Origin: Megalopta genalis
Taxonomy: Eukaryota > Arthropoda > Insecta > Hymenoptera > Halictidae
Length of the DNA: 64,000 nt
Assembly: GCF_051020955.1 (NCBI RefSeq)
Contig: NW_027476664.1
Location: 97,798-161,797 of the forward strand
Direction: 5' to 3'
Below the pieces are notes generated by a model, which was given only the letters and a program-made list of their open reading frames with translations, was not told the DNA's origin and searched no databases. Shown piece after piece: positions 13,816-27,329 of the stretch (position 1 is its first letter; the number at the start of each line of letters is the position of its first letter). A program made the translations under genes and the position numbers.

Positions 13816-14700
13816 CATGTTTTAGCTTCAAATCAATGCGAAATAGAAGGCTTATATTCAAACCCTTGCGAATCAAATGTTTTAGCTTCAAAAACTTGTG
13901 ATATACATGATTTAGTTTCAAATGCAGGCGAAACAAACGAGTTGGCTTCAAATCCATGCGATACACATGATTTAGCTTCAAATCAATGCGAAGTAGAAGG
14001 CTAAGCTTGAAGTCCATGCGAAAGACATAATTTTGCTTCAAATCAATGCGAAGTAGAAGATTAGCTACAAATCCATACGAATCAAATGGTTTAGCTTCAA
14101 ATACTTATGATATACATGATTCAGCTCCAAATGCAGGCGAAACAAACGAGTTAGCTTCAAATCCATGCGATACACATGATTTAGCTTCAAATCAATGCGA
14201 AGTAGAAGGCTTATCTTCAAATCCATCCGAAACAAATTGTTTAGCTTGAAATACTCGTGATATACATGATTTAGCTTCAAATGCAGGCGAAACAATCGAG
14301 TTAGATTCAAATCCAAGCGAAACACATGATCTTGCTTCAAATCAATGCGAAGTAGAAGGCTTAGCTTCAAATCCATGCGGAAAACATAATTTTGTTCAAA
14401 TCAATGCGAAGTAGAAGATTTAGTAACAAATCCATACGAATCAAATGGTTTAGCTTCAAATACTTGTGATATACATGATTCAGCTTCAAATGCAGGCGAA
14501 ACAAACGAGTTAGCTTCAAATCCATGCGATACACATGATTTAGCTTCAAATCAATGCGAAGTAGAAGGCTTATCTTCGAATCCATGCGAAACAAATGGTT
14601 TAGCTTCAAATACTTGTGATATACATGATTTAGCTTCAAATGCAGGCGACACAAACGAGTTAGCTTCAAATCTTAGCGAAACACATGATCTAGTATCAAA
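13816..14700. repeat. dialect A block 6
   Basis: A units with the GAAAGACATAATTTTG variant, which also occurs near 867, 7624, 9640 and 12010. The variant is a lineage marker for the left part of the window. Confidence 0.75.
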
Positions 14701-15880
14701 TCAATGCGATGTAGAAGGTTTAGCTTCAAATCCATGCGAAACAAATGATTTAGCTTCAACCACTTGGGATATAAGTGAAATAGCTTCAAATGCAGACGAA
14801 ACAAACGGGTTAGCTTCAGATCCATGCGAAACTCATGATTTAGCTGCAAATCAATGCGACGTTGAAGGTGTAGCTTCAAATCCATGCGAAACAAATGATT
14901 ATAGCTTCAGATACTAGCGATATAAGTGATATTGTTTCAAGTGCAGTCGAAACAAACGAGTTAGCTTCAAATCCATGCGGAACATATGATTCAGCTTTAC
15001 ATCCATGCGAAACAAATGATTTAGCATCAAACACGTGGGATATAAGTGATATAGCTTCAAATGCAGACGATTCAAACGGGTTGGCTTCAAAATCCATGCG
15101 ATACACATCATTTCGATTTAAATCCATGCGAAATAGAAGGCTTAGCTTCAAATCCATGCGAAACACATGATTTAGCTGCAAATCAATGCAATGTAGAAGG
15201 TTTAGCGTCAAATCCATGCGAAACAAATAATTTAGCATCAGTTACTTGCGATATAAGTGATATAGCTTCAAATGCAGGGGAAACAAACGAGTAAGATTAA
15301 AATCCATGCAAAACACATGATTTAGATTCAAAACAAAGCGATGTAGTAGGTTTAGCTACAAATCCAAGCGAAGCACATTATTTAGCTTCAAATGAATGCG
15401 ATGTAGAAGGTTTAGCTTCAAATCCATGCGAAACAAATGATTTAGCTTCAAACACTTGGGATATAAGTGATTTAACTTCAAATGCAGACGAATCAATCGA
15501 GTTAGCTTCAAAATCCATGCGACACACATCATTTAGCTTCAAATCAATGCGATGTAGAAGGATTAGCTTCAAATCCATGCGAAACAAATGATTTAGATTC
15601 AGATACTTGTGATATACGTTATTTAGATTCAACTGCATGCGCAACAAACGAGTTAGCTTCAAATCCATGCGAAACAAATGATTGAGCTTCGAACAGTTGG
15701 GATATACGCTATATAGCTTCAAATGCAGGCGAAACAAACCAGTTAGCTTCAATTCCATACGTAACAAATGATTTAGATTAAAATTAATGCGAAACACATC
15801 TATTAGCTTCAAATCCATGCAAAACACATGATTTAACAGCAAATCAATGCGATGTAGAAGGTTTAGCTTCAAATCCATGG

Positions 15881-17040
15881 TAAACAAAGTATTTAGCTAC
15901 AGAGACTTGCGATATAAGTGATATAGCATCAAATGCAGGCGAAACGAACGAGTTAGCTGCAAATCCATGCGAAACACATGATTTAGATGCAAATCAATGC
16001 GACGTTGAAGGTTTAGCTTCAAATCCATGCGAAACAAATGATTATAGCTTCACATACTAGCGATATAAGTGATATACCTTCAAATGCAGACGAAACAAAC
16101 GAGTTAGCTTCAAATCCTTGCGAAACACATGATTTAGATGCAAATCAATGCGATGTAGAAGGTTTAGCGTCAAGTCCATGCGTAAGAAATGATTTGGCAT
16201 CAGATACTTGCGATATAAGTGATATAGCTTCAAATGCTGGGGAAACAAACGAGTTAGCTTCAAATCCATGCGAAACAAATGATTTAGCATCAGATTCTTG
16301 CGATATAAGTGATATAGCTGCAAATGCAAGGGGAACAAACGAGTTAGCATCAAATCCATGCAAAACACATGATTTAACAGCAAATCAATGCAATGTAGAA
16401 GGTTTAGGTTCAAATCCATGGTAAACAAAGTATTTAGCTACAGATACTTGCGATATAAGTGATATAGCATCAAATGCAGGCGAAACGAACGAGTTAGCTG
16501 CAAATCCATGCGAAACACATGATTTAGATGCAAATCAATGCGACGTTGAAGGTTTAGCTTCAAATCCATGCGAAACAAATGATTATAGCTTCAGATACTA
16601 GCGATATAAGTGATATACCTTCAAATGCAGACGAAACAAACGAGTTAGCTTCAAATCCTTGCGAAACACATGATTTAGATGCAAATCAATGCGATGTAGA
16701 AGGTTTAGCGTCAAGTCCATGCGTAACAAGTGATTTAGCATCAGATACTTGCGATATAAGTGATATAGCTTCAAATGCTGCGGAAACAAACGAGTTAGCT
16801 TCAAATCCATGCGAAACACATGATTTAACAGCAAGTCAATGCGATGTAGAAGGTTTAGCTTCAAATCCATGGTAAACAAAGTATTTAGCTTCAGATACTT
16901 GCGATATAAGTGATATAGCATCAAATGCAGCCGAAACGAACGAGTTAGCTGCAAATCCATGCGAAACACATGATTTAGATGCAAATCAATACGATGCTGA
17001 ACGTTTAGTTTCAAATCCATGCGAAACAAATGATTTAGCT
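15881..17040. repeat. 541/451-bp tandem repeat
   Basis: The marker TAAACAAAGTATTTAGCT, preceded by CATGG, recurs at 15881, 16422 and 16873. Copies are 541 bp and 451 bp (a 90-bp, three-unit difference), followed by a third partial copy. The same marker recurs at about 18522, 19992, 25222, 26093 and 27263, tagging one lineage. Confidence 0.78.
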
Positions 17041-20000
17041 TCAGATACTAGCGATATAAGTGATATTGCTTCAAGTGCAGTCGAAACAAACGAGTTAGCT
17101 TGAAATCCATGGGGAACACATGATTTAGCTTAAAACTCATGCGATGCATGTGGACTAGATTCAAATCCATGCCAAACAAATACTTTAGATTCAGATACTT
17201 GTGATATACGTTATTTAGATTCAACTTCATGCGCAACAAACGAGTTAGCTTCAAATCCATGCGAAACAAATGATTGAGCTTCGAACAGTTGGGATATAGG
17301 CTATATAGCTTCAAATGCAGGCGTAACAAACCAGTTAGCTTCAATTCCATACGTAACAAATGATTTAGTTTAAAATTAATGCGAATCACATCTATTAGCT
17401 TCAACTTCGTGCGAAACACATGATTTAGCTGCAAATCAATGCGATGTAGAAGGTTTTACTTCAAATCCATGCGAAACCAATGATTTAGCTGCAGATAATT
17501 GCGATATATGTGATATAGTTTCATCTGCATGCGAAACAAACGAGTTAGATTCAAATCCATGCGAAACACATGATTTAGCTGCAAATCAATTCGATGTAGA
17601 AGGTTTAGCTTCAAATCCATGCGAAACCAATGATTTAGCTTCAGATAATTGCGATATATGTGATATAGCTTCAGCTGCATGCGAAACAAACGAGTTAGCT
17701 TCAAGTCCATGCGATGTAGAAGTTTTAGCTTCAAATCCATGCGAAACAAATGATTTAGCTTCAAACACTTGGGATATAAGTGATATAGCTTCAAATGCAG
17801 GCGTAACAAACCAGTTAGCTTCAATTCCATACGTAACAAATGATTTAGCTTAAAATTAATGCGAAACACATCTATTAGCTTCAAATTCGTGCGAAACACA
17901 TGATTTAGCTGCAAATCAATGCGATGTAGAAGGATTTGCTTCAAATCCATGCGAAACCAATGATTTAGCTGCAGATAATTGCGATATATGTGATATAGCC
18001 TCATCTGAATGCGAAACAATCGAGTTAGCTTCAAATCCATGCGAAACACATGATTTAGCTGCAAATCAATTCGATGTAGAAGGTTTAGCTTCAAATCCAT
18101 GCGAAACCAATGATTTAGCTTCAGATAATTGCGATATATATGATATAGCTTCATCTGCATGCGGAACAAACGAGTTAGCTTCAAATCCATGCGAAACACA
18201 TGATTTAGCTGTAAATCAATGCGATGTAGAAGGTTTAGTTTCAAATCAATGCGATGTAGACTGTTTAGCTACAACTCCATGCGAAACACATGATTTAGCT
18301 TCAAATTAATGCGATGAAGAAGGTTTAACTTCACTCAATGCGACGTAGAAGGCTTAGCTTCAAATCCATGCGAAACAAATGATTGAGCTTCAAACAGTTG
18401 GGATATAGGCTATATAGCTTCAAATGCAGACGGAACAAACGAGTTAGCTTCAAATCCATGCGAAACACATGATTTAACAGCAAATCAATGCGATGTAGAA
18501 GGTTTAGCTTCAAATCCATGGTAAACAAAGTATTTAGCTTCAGATACTTGCGATATAAGTGATATAGCATCAAATGCAGGCGAAACGAACGAGTTAGCTT
18601 CAAATCCATGCGAAACACATGATTTAGCTGCAAATCAATTCGATGTAGAAGGTTTAGCTTCAAATCCATGCGAAACCAATGATTTAGCTTCAGATAATTG
18701 CGATATATGTGATATAGCTTCAGCTGCATGCGAAACAAACGAGTTAGCTTCAAGTCCATGCGATGTAGAAGGTTTAGCTTCAAATCCATGCGAAACAAAT
18801 GATTTAGCTTCAAACACTTGGGATATAAGTGATATAGCTTCAAATGCAGACGAAACAAACGAGTTAGCTTCAGATCCATGCGAAACAAATTATTACAACT
18901 TCAGATACTAGCGATAAAAGCGATATTGCTTCAAGTGCAGTCGAAACAAACGAGTTAGCTTCAAATCCATGCGGAACACATGATTTAGATTAAAACTCAT
19001 GCGATACACGTGGATTAGATTCAAATCCATGCCAAACAAATACTTTAGATTCAGATACTTGTGATATACGTTATTTAGATTCAACTTCATGCGCAACAAA
19101 CGAGTTAGCTTCAAATCCATGCGAAACAAATGATTGAGCTTCGAACATTTGGGATATAGGCTATATAGCTTCAAATGCAGGCGTAACAAACCAGTTAGCT
19201 TCAATTCCAAACGTAACAAATGATTTAGCTTAAAATTAATGCGAAACACATCTATTAGCTTCAAATCCTTGCGAAACACATGATTTAGCTGCAAATCAAT
19301 TCGATGTAGAAGGTTTAGCTTCAAATCCATGCGAAACCAATGATTTAGCTTCAGATAATTGCGATATATGTGATATAGCTTCAGCTGCATGCGAAACAAA
19401 CGAGTTAGCTTCAAATCCATGCGAAACACATGATTTAGCTGCAAATCAATGCGATGTAGAAGGTTTAGCTTCAAATCAATGCGATGTAGACGGTTTAGCT
19501 ACAACTCCATGCGAAACACATGATTTAGCTTCAAATTAATGACATGAAGAAGGTTTAACTTCAAATCAATGCGAAGTAGAAGGCTTTGCTTCAAATCCAT
19601 GCGAAACAAATGATTGAGCTTCAAACAGTTGGGATATAGGCTATATAGCTTCAAATGCAGACGGAACAAACGAGTTAGCTTCAAATCCTTGCGAAAAAAA
19701 GGATTTAGGTTCAGATACTTGCGATATAAGTGATATAGCTTCAAATGCATGAGAAACAAACGAGTTAGCTTGAAATCCAAGCGAAACACCTGATTTTGCG
19801 TCATATCAATGCGAAGTAGAAGGCTTAGCTTCAAATCCATGCGAAACAAATGATTGAGCATCAGATTCTTGCGATATAAGTGATATAGCTGCAAATGCAA
19901 GGGGAACAAACGAGTTAGCTTCAAATCCATGCAAAACACATGATTTAACAGCAAATCAATGCGATGTAGAAGGTTTAGCTTCAAATCCATGGTAAACAAA

Positions 20001-22951
20001 GTATTTACAGATACTTGCGATATAAGTGATATAGCATCAAATTCAGGCGAAACGAACGAGTTAGCTGCAAATCCATGCGAAACACATGATTTAGATGCAA
20101 ATCAATGCGACATTGAAGGTTTAGCTTCAAATCCATGCGAAACAAATGATTATAGCTTCAGATACTAGCGATATAAGTGATATTGCTTCAAGTGCAGTCG
20201 AAACAAACGAGTTAGCTTCATATCCATGCGGAACACATGATTTAGCTTAAAACAGTTGGGATATACGCTATATAGCTTCAAATGCAGGCGAAACAAACCA
20301 GTTAGCTTCAATTCCATACGTAACAAATGATTTAGATTAAAATTAATGCGAAACACATCTATTAGCTTCAAATTCGTGCGAAACACATGATTTAGCTGCA
20401 AATCAATGCGATGTAGAAGGATTTGCTTCAAATCCATGCGAAACCAATGATTTAGCTGCAGATAATTGCGATATATGTGATATAGCCTCATCTGCATGCG
20501 AAACAAACGAGTTAGCTTCAAATTCATGCGAAACACATGATTTAGCTGCAAATCAATTCGACATAGAAGGTTTAGCTTCAAATCCATGCGAAACCAATGA
20601 TTTAGCTTCAGATAATTGCGATATATATGATATAGCTTCATCTGCATGCGGAACAAACGAGTTAGCTTCAAATCAATGCGAAACACATGATTTAGCTGCA
20701 AATCAATGCGATGTAGAAGGTTTAGCTTCAAATCCATGCGAAACAAATGATTTAGCTTCAAACACTTGGGATATAAGTGATATAGCTTCAAATGCAGACG
20801 AAACAAACGAGTTAGCTTCAGATCCATGCGAAACAAATGATTACAGCTTCAGATACTAGCGATAAAAGCGATATTGCTTCAAGTGCAGTCGAAACAAACG
20901 AGTTAGCTTCAAATCCATGCGGAAAACATGATTGAGCTTAAAATTCAAGCGATTTAGAAGGTTTAGCTTCAAATCCATGCGAAACAAATGATTGAGCTGC
21001 AAACACTTGTGATATAAGAGATATAGCTTCAAATGCAGACGAAACAAACGAGTTAGCTTCAAATCCATGCGAAACACATGATTTAGCAGCAAATCAATAC
21101 GATGTAGAATGCTTAGATTCAAACCCACGCGAAGCAAATTATTTAGGGTCACATACATTCGATTTGTGATATAGCTTCAAATGCAGGAGAAACAGACCAG
21201 TTAACTTCAATTCCATACGTAACACATGATTTAGCTTAAAATTAATGCGAAACACATCTATTAGCTTCAAATTCGTGCGAAACACATGATTTAGGTTCAA
21301 ATCAATGCGATGTAGAAGGTTTTGCTTCAAATCCATGCGAAACTAATGATTTAGCATCAGATAATTGCGATATAAGTGATATAGCTTCAAATGCAAGGGA
21401 AACAAACGAGTTAGCTTCAAATCAAAGCGAAACACATGATTTTGCTGCAAATCAATGCGATGTAGAAGATTTAGCGACAAATCCATGCGAAACAAATGAT
21501 TTAGCATCAGATACTTGCGATATAAATGATATAGCTTCAAATGCAGGGGAAACAAACGAGTAAGCTTCAGATCCATGCGAAACACATGATTTAGCTGCAA
21601 ATCAATGCGACGTTGCAGGTTTAGCTTCAAATCCATGCGAAACAAATGATTTAGCTTCTGATACTAGCGATATAAGTGATATTGCTTCAAGTGCAGTCGA
21701 AACAAACGAGTTAGCTTCAAATCCACGCAGAACACATGATTTAGCTTAAAACTCATGCGATACACGTGGATTAGATTCAAATCCATGCCAAACAAATACT
21801 TTAGATTCAGATACTTGTGATATACGTTATTTAGATTCAACTGCATGCGCAACGAACGAGTTAGCTTCAAATCCATGCGAAACAAATGATTGAGCTTCAA
21901 ACAGTTTGGATATAAGCTATATAGCTTCAAATGCAGGCGGAACAAACCAGTTAGCTTCAATTCCATACGTAACACATGATTTAGCTTAAAATTAATGCGA
22001 AACACATCTATTAGCTTCAAATTCGTGCGAAACACATGATTTAGCTGTAAATCAATGCGATGTAGAAGGTTTTGCTTCAAATCAAAGCGAATCTAATGAT
22101 TTAGCATCAGATAATTGCGATATTAGTGATATAGCTTCAAATGCAAGGGAAACAAACGAGTTAGCTTCAAATCCATGCAAAACACATGATTTAACAGCAA
22201 ATCAATGCGATGTAGAAGGTTTTGCTTCAAATCTATGCGAAACTAATGATTTAGCATCAGATAATTGCGATATAAGTGATACAGCTTCAAATGCAAGGGA
22301 AACAAACGAGTTAGCTTCAAATCCGTGCAAAACACATGATTTAGCAGCAAATGAATGCGATGTAGAATGCTTAGCTTCAAACCCACGCGAAACAAATGAT
22401 TTATAGTCACATACTTTCGATTTGTGATATAGCTTTAAATGCAGGAGAAACAAACGAGTTAGCTCCAAATCCATGCGAAACAAAGGATTTAGCTTCAAAT
22501 CAATGCGATGTAGAAGGCTTAGTTTCTAATTCATGCGGTACAACTCATTTAGCTTCAAACACTCGGGATATAAGTGATATGGCTTCAAATGCAGACGAAA
22601 CAGACGAGTAAGCTTCAAATCCATGCGAAACACAGGATTTAGCTGCAAATCAATGCGATGTAGAAGGTTTAGCTTCAAATCCATGCGAAACACATGATTT
22701 AGATGCAAATCAATGCGATGTAGAAGATTTAGCTTCAAATCCATGCGCATCAAGTGATTTAGCATCGGTTACTCGCGATATAAGTGAAATAGCTTCAAAT
22801 GCAGGGGAAACAAGCGAGTTAGCTTCAAATCCATGCAAAACACATGATTGAGCTTCAAATCAATGCTATGTAGTAGGTTTAGCTTCAAATCCATGCGACA
22901 CAAATGATTTAGCTTCGGATACTTGCGATATAAGTGATATTGCTTCGAATG

Positions 22952-22956
22952 CAGAC
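22952..22956. repeat. target-site duplication, left copy (CAGAC)
   Basis: CAGAC immediately precedes the TGT end of the LTR. It is part of the satellite sequence AATGCAGAC, which in other copies (for example 15060-15070 and 15481-15490) continues uninterrupted. Confidence 0.85.
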
Positions 22957-23229
22957 TGTACGGTCCCGAAAGGACACATGTTGCTGTCCCCACGAACGAC
23001 CAGCGGCCAAGGGTCCGCATCCCTTGCGCCGCACGTGCGACCACTCGAGATGCTCTCGACCTCGGGTTTCGAGAAAGCGGTCGCCCCCTTGAGCCATCGG
23101 GACCGTCGCCAGGCCAAGGGCCATAAATCCACATCGGGCCGTTCGGGCCCACGTCGTCATGCTGTTTCGGGGTAACGTCTCGCTCCGGAATTCTCCGCCG
23201 TTTTCGGCACGTATTGGGGGTTTCCCAAC

Positions 23230-23304
23230 ATTGACTTGAGGGTGGGCTCGCGTCCTCTGCCGAAGAGGGGATCTAACGAGAAAATTCTCCTCCCTGAAGT
23301 CAAT
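23230..23304. other. branched inverted repeat inside the LTR
   Basis: A 13-bp stem with one mismatch pairs 23230-23242 (ATTGACTTGAGGG) with 23292-23304 (CCCTGAAGTCAAT). Inside it are a perfect 5-bp hairpin (CCTCT at 23254-23258 with AGAGG at 23264-23268) and a short palindrome GAGAAAATTCTC at 23278-23289. Together they could fold as a three-way junction. It would lie in U3 if the promoter guess is right. I see no ribozyme core. Confidence 0.55.
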
Positions 23305-23363
23305 CGGCGAATGGGGATGACGTTTCCCCCAAAACGGGGCCTTATCGAGACATTCCGCGAGGC

Positions 23364-23393
23364 GATAAAGGGACGATACTCCGACGCAGCAGT
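23364..23393 (+). promoter_or_regulatory. possible LTR core promoter (TATA-like plus initiator)
   Basis: GATAAA at 23364-23369 lies about 25 bp upstream of CAGCAGT, whose CAGT (23390-23393) resembles the arthropod initiator TCAGT. The spacing is right for a TATA/Inr pair and would put the U3/R boundary near 23390. The motifs are short and this is inference only. Confidence 0.3.
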
Positions 23394-23565
23394 AGAGACG
23401 GTAGAAAGCAACGAGACGATAGAGACACGAGAGGGACACTAATTTAAGACGCGATTTCATAACCATTCGATTTGTTAAACCGACCAACTCCCAACCACGG
23501 ATCCTTTGAAACAGTCGCCCAAAGTTAAATCGGTCGGCGACAAGTGCAGGATAAAAACATTATTC

Positions 23566-23571
23566 AATAAA
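23566..23571 (+). terminator. polyadenylation signal in LTR
   Basis: AATAAA lies about 55 bp before the LTR end and is followed by a T-rich stretch (TTTGTTATTGTTG). This is the expected layout for the R/U5 boundary of an LTR and supports the + orientation. It also means transcription crossing the satellite on this strand could be terminated here. Confidence 0.5.
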
Positions 23572-23625
23572 TTTGTTATTGTTGAATCTAAGAAGTTTTT
23601 AATATCCTCGGCACGACACATAACA

Positions 23626-23630
23626 CAGAC
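23626..23630. repeat. target-site duplication, right copy (CAGAC)
   Basis: CAGAC immediately follows the ACA end of the LTR and continues into satellite sequence GAATCAAACGAG. It matches the left copy exactly, indicating integrase-type insertion and little decay since. Confidence 0.85.
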
Positions 23631-26600
23631 GAATCAAACGAGTTAGCTTCAAAATCCATGCGATACACATGATTTAGCTTCAAATCAATGCGATGTAGAA
23701 GGTTTAGCTACAACTCCATGCGAAACCAATGATTTAGCTTCAGATACTTGCGATATAAATGATATAGTTTCGAATGCAGACGGAACAAACGAGCAAGCTT
23801 CAAATCTATGCGATGTAGAATGTTTAGCTTCAAATCCATGCGAAACACATGATTTAGCTTCAAATCAATGCGAAGTAGAAGGCTTAGCTTCAAATCCATG
23901 CGAAACAAATGATTTAGGTTCAGATACTTGCGATATAAGTGATATAGCTTCACTTGCAGACGGAACAAACGAGTTAGCTTCAAATCCTTGAAAAACAAAG
24001 GATTTAGGTTCAGATACATGCGATATAAGTGATATAGCTTCAAATACAGGAGAATCAAACGAGTTAGCTCGAAATCCAAGCGAAACACATGATTTTGATT
24101 AAAATCAATGCGAGGTAGAAGGCTTAGATTCAAATCCATGCAAAACACATGATTTAACTGCAAATCAATGCGATGTCGATGGTTTAACTTCAAATCCATG
24201 CGAAACCAATGATTTAGCTTCAGATACTTGCGATATAAGTGATATTGCTTCAATTGCAGACGAAACAAACGAGATAGCTTCAAATCAATGCGACACATAT
24301 GATTTAGCTTCAGATACTTGCGATATAAGTGACATAGCTTCAAATGCAGACGAAACAAACGAGTTAGCTCCAAATCCATGCGAATCAAACGATTTAGCTT
24401 CAAATCAATGCGAAGTAGAAGGCTTAGCTTCTAATCCATGCGGAACAAATGATTTAGCTTCATATTCTTGCGATATAAGTGATATAGCTTCAAATGCTGG
24501 GGAAACAAACGTGTTAGCTTCAAATCCATGCGAAACACATGATTTAACAGCAAATCAATGCGATGTAGAAGGTTTAGCTTCAAATCCATGCGAAACAAAT
24601 GATTTAGCATCAAACACTTGGGATATAAGTGATGTAGCTTCAAATGCAGACGAAACAAACCAGTTAGCTTCAATTCCATACATAACAAATGATTTAGCTT
24701 AAAATTAATGCGAAACACATCTATTAGCTTCAAATTCGTGCGAAACACATGATTTAGCTGCAAATCAATGCGATGTAGAAGGATTTGCTTCAAATCCATG
24801 CGAAACCAATGATTTAGCTGCAGATAATTGCGATATATGTGATATAGCCTCATCTGCATGCGAAACAAACGAGTTAGCATCAAATCCATGCGAAACACAT
24901 GATTTAGCTGCAAATCAATGCGATGTAGAAGGTTTAGTTTCAAATCAATGCGATGTAGACTGTTTAGCTACAACTCCATGCGAAACACATGATTTAGCTT
25001 CAAATTAATGCGATGAAGAAGGTTTAACTTCAAATCAATGCGAAGTAGAAGGCTTAGCTTCAAATCCATGCGAAACAAATGATTGAGCTTCAAACAGTTG
25101 GGATATAGGCTATATAGCTTCAAATGCAGACGGAACAAACGAGTTAGCTTCAAATCCATGCGAAACACATGATTTAACAGCAAATCAATGCGATGTAGAA
25201 GGTTTAGCTTCAAATCCATGGTAAACAAAGTATTTAGCTTCAGATACTTGCGATATAAGTGATATAGCATCAAATGCAGGCGAAACGAACGAGTTAGCTT
25301 CAAATCCATGCGAAACACATGATTTAGCTGCAAATCAATGCGATGTAGAAGGTTTAGTTTCAAATCAATGCGATGTAGACGGTTTAGCTACAACTCCATG
25401 CGAAACACATGATTTAGCTTCAAATTAATGACATGAAGAAGGTTTAACTTCAAATCAATGCGAAGTAGAAGGCTTAGCTTCAAATCCATGCGAAACACAT
25501 GATTTAGATGCCAATCAATGCGACGTTGAAGGTTTAGCTTCAAATCCATGCGAAACAAATGATTATAGCTTCAGATAATAGCGATATAAGTGATATACCT
25601 TCAAATGCAGACGAAACAAACGAGTTAGCTGCAAATCCATGCGAAACACATGATTTAGCTTAAAACTCGTGCGATACATGTGGATTAGATTCAAATCCAT
25701 GCCAAATAAATACTTTAGATTCAGATACTTGTGATATACGTTATTTAGATTCAACTTCATGCGCAACAAACGAGTTAGCTTCAAATCCATGCGAAACAAA
25801 TGATTGAGCTTCGAACAGTTGGGATGTAGGCTATATAGCTTCAAATGCAGACGAAACAAACGAGTTAGCTTCAAATCCTTGCGAAACACATGATTTAGAT
25901 GCAAATCAATGCGATGTAGAAGGTTTAGCGTCAAGTCCATGCGTAACAAATGATTTAGCATCAGATACTTGCGATATAAGTGATATAGCTTCAAATGCTG
26001 GGGAAACAAACGAGTTAGCTTCAAATCCATGCGAAACACATGATTTAACAGCAAATCAATGCGATGTAGAAGGTTTAGCTTCAAATCCATGGTAAACAAA
26101 GTATTTAGCTTCAGATACTTGCGATATAAGTGATATAGCATCAAATGCAGGCGAAACGAACGAGTTAGCTGCAACTCCATGCGAAACACATGATTTAGAT
26201 GCAAATCGATACGATGCTGATCGTTTAGTTTCAAATCCATGCGAAACAAATGATTTAGCTTCAGATACTAGCGATATAAGTGATATTGCTTCAAGTGCAG
26301 TCGAAACAAACGAGTTAGCTTCATATCCATGCGGAACACATGATTTAGCTTAAAACTCATGCGATACACGTGGATTAGATTCAAATCCATGCCAAACAAA
26401 TACTTTAGATTCAGATACTTGTGATATACGTTATTTAGATTCAACTGCATGCGCAACAAACGAGTTAGCTTCAAATCCATGCGAAACAAATGATTGAGCT
26501 TCGAACAGTTGGGATATACGCTATATAGCTTCAAATGCAGGCGAAACAAACCAGTTAGCTTCAATTCCATACGTAACAAATGATTTAGATTAAAATTAAT

Positions 26601-27329
26601 GCGAAACACATCTATTAGCTTCAAATTCGTGCGAAACACATGATTTAGCTGCAAATCAATGCGATGTAGAAGGATTTGCTTCAAATCCATGCGAAACCAA
26701 TGATTTAGCTGCAGATAATTGCGATATATGTGATATAGCCTCATCTGCATGCGAAACAAACGAGTTAGCTTCAAATCCATGCGAAACACATGATTTAGCT
26801 GCAAATCAATTCGATATAGAAGGTTTAGCTTCAAATCCATGCGAAACCAATGATTTAGCTTCAGATAATTGCGATATATATGATATAGCTTCATCTGCAT
26901 GCGGAACAAACGAGTTAGCTACAAATCCATGCGAAACACATGATTTAGCTGCAAATCAATGCGATGTAGAAGGTTTAGCTTCAAATCAATGCGATGTAGA
27001 CTGTTTAGCTACAACTCCATGCGAAACACATGATTTTGCTTCAAATTAATGCGATGAAGAAGGTTTAACTTTAAATCAACGCGAAGTAGAAGGCTTAGCT
27101 TCAAATCCATGCGAAACAGATGATTGAGCTTCAAACAGTTGGGATATAGGCTATATAGCTTCAAATGCAGACGGAACAAACGAGTTAGCTTCAAATCCAT
27201 GCGAAACACATGATTTAACAGCAAATCAATGCGATGTAGAAGGTTTAGCTTCAAATCCATGGTAAACAAAGTATTTAGCTTCTGATACTTGCGATATAAG
27301 TGATATAGCATCAAATGCAGGCGAAACGA

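Larger units (their letters stand above)
1..22956. repeat. 30-bp satellite array, left arm
   Basis: Head-to-tail copies of a 30-bp unit run without a unique interval up to the LTR. The unit typically starts GCTTCAAAT, has ATGCGAAAC in the middle and ends GATTTA or GAGTTA. Sets of five variant units recur every 150 bp. Phase is preserved for long runs and shifts by 1-2 bp at small indels (for example near 890, 6530, 6890 and 10485). All units point the same way; I saw no inverted block. No gene, tRNA or other unique sequence is visible. Function is unknown: a satellite of this kind may be centromeric, heterochromatic or simply an expanded minisatellite, and the sequence alone does not decide. 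Confidence 0.96.
22957..23625 (+). mobile_element. solo LTR of an LTR retrotransposon (669 bp)
   Basis: A sequence unlike the satellite begins TGTACGGTCC and ends ACATAACA, so it has the TG...CA ends of an LTR. It is flanked on both sides by the 5-bp direct repeat CAGAC, and removing it with one CAGAC copy restores an ordinary satellite unit (AATGCAGACGAATCAAACG). The first 500 bases are GC-rich and the end is AT-rich with an AATAAA, consistent with + orientation. There is no internal region, primer-binding site or gag/pol, so this is a solo LTR left by LTR-LTR recombination. A 5-bp target duplication is common in Ty3/gypsy, BEL/Pao and some copia elements; I cannot assign the superfamily. 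The open frames inside it (for example 192 codons on the - strand at 22909-23487, which also runs into the satellite) resemble no retroelement protein I recognise. Confidence 0.87.

Noticed and set aside
23230..23310. Hammerhead ribozyme
   Set aside because: CTGAAGTC near 23294 resembles part of the core, but the CTGATGA and GAAA elements are missing.
22957..23450. Ribosomal RNA or rDNA spacer fragment
   Set aside because: The GC-rich stretch first suggested rDNA, but I see no conserved rRNA core sequence, and the TG...CA ends with a target duplication fit an LTR.
22909..23487. 192-codon - strand ORF and 68-88-codon ORFs in the LTR
   Set aside because: They lie within a noncoding LTR or cross its boundary into satellite, and show no retroelement protein motif.
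22957..23625. DNA transposon or MITE
   Set aside because: Terminal inverted repeats do not extend beyond TGT/ACA, and the 5-bp duplication with an AATAAA near one end fits an LTR better.
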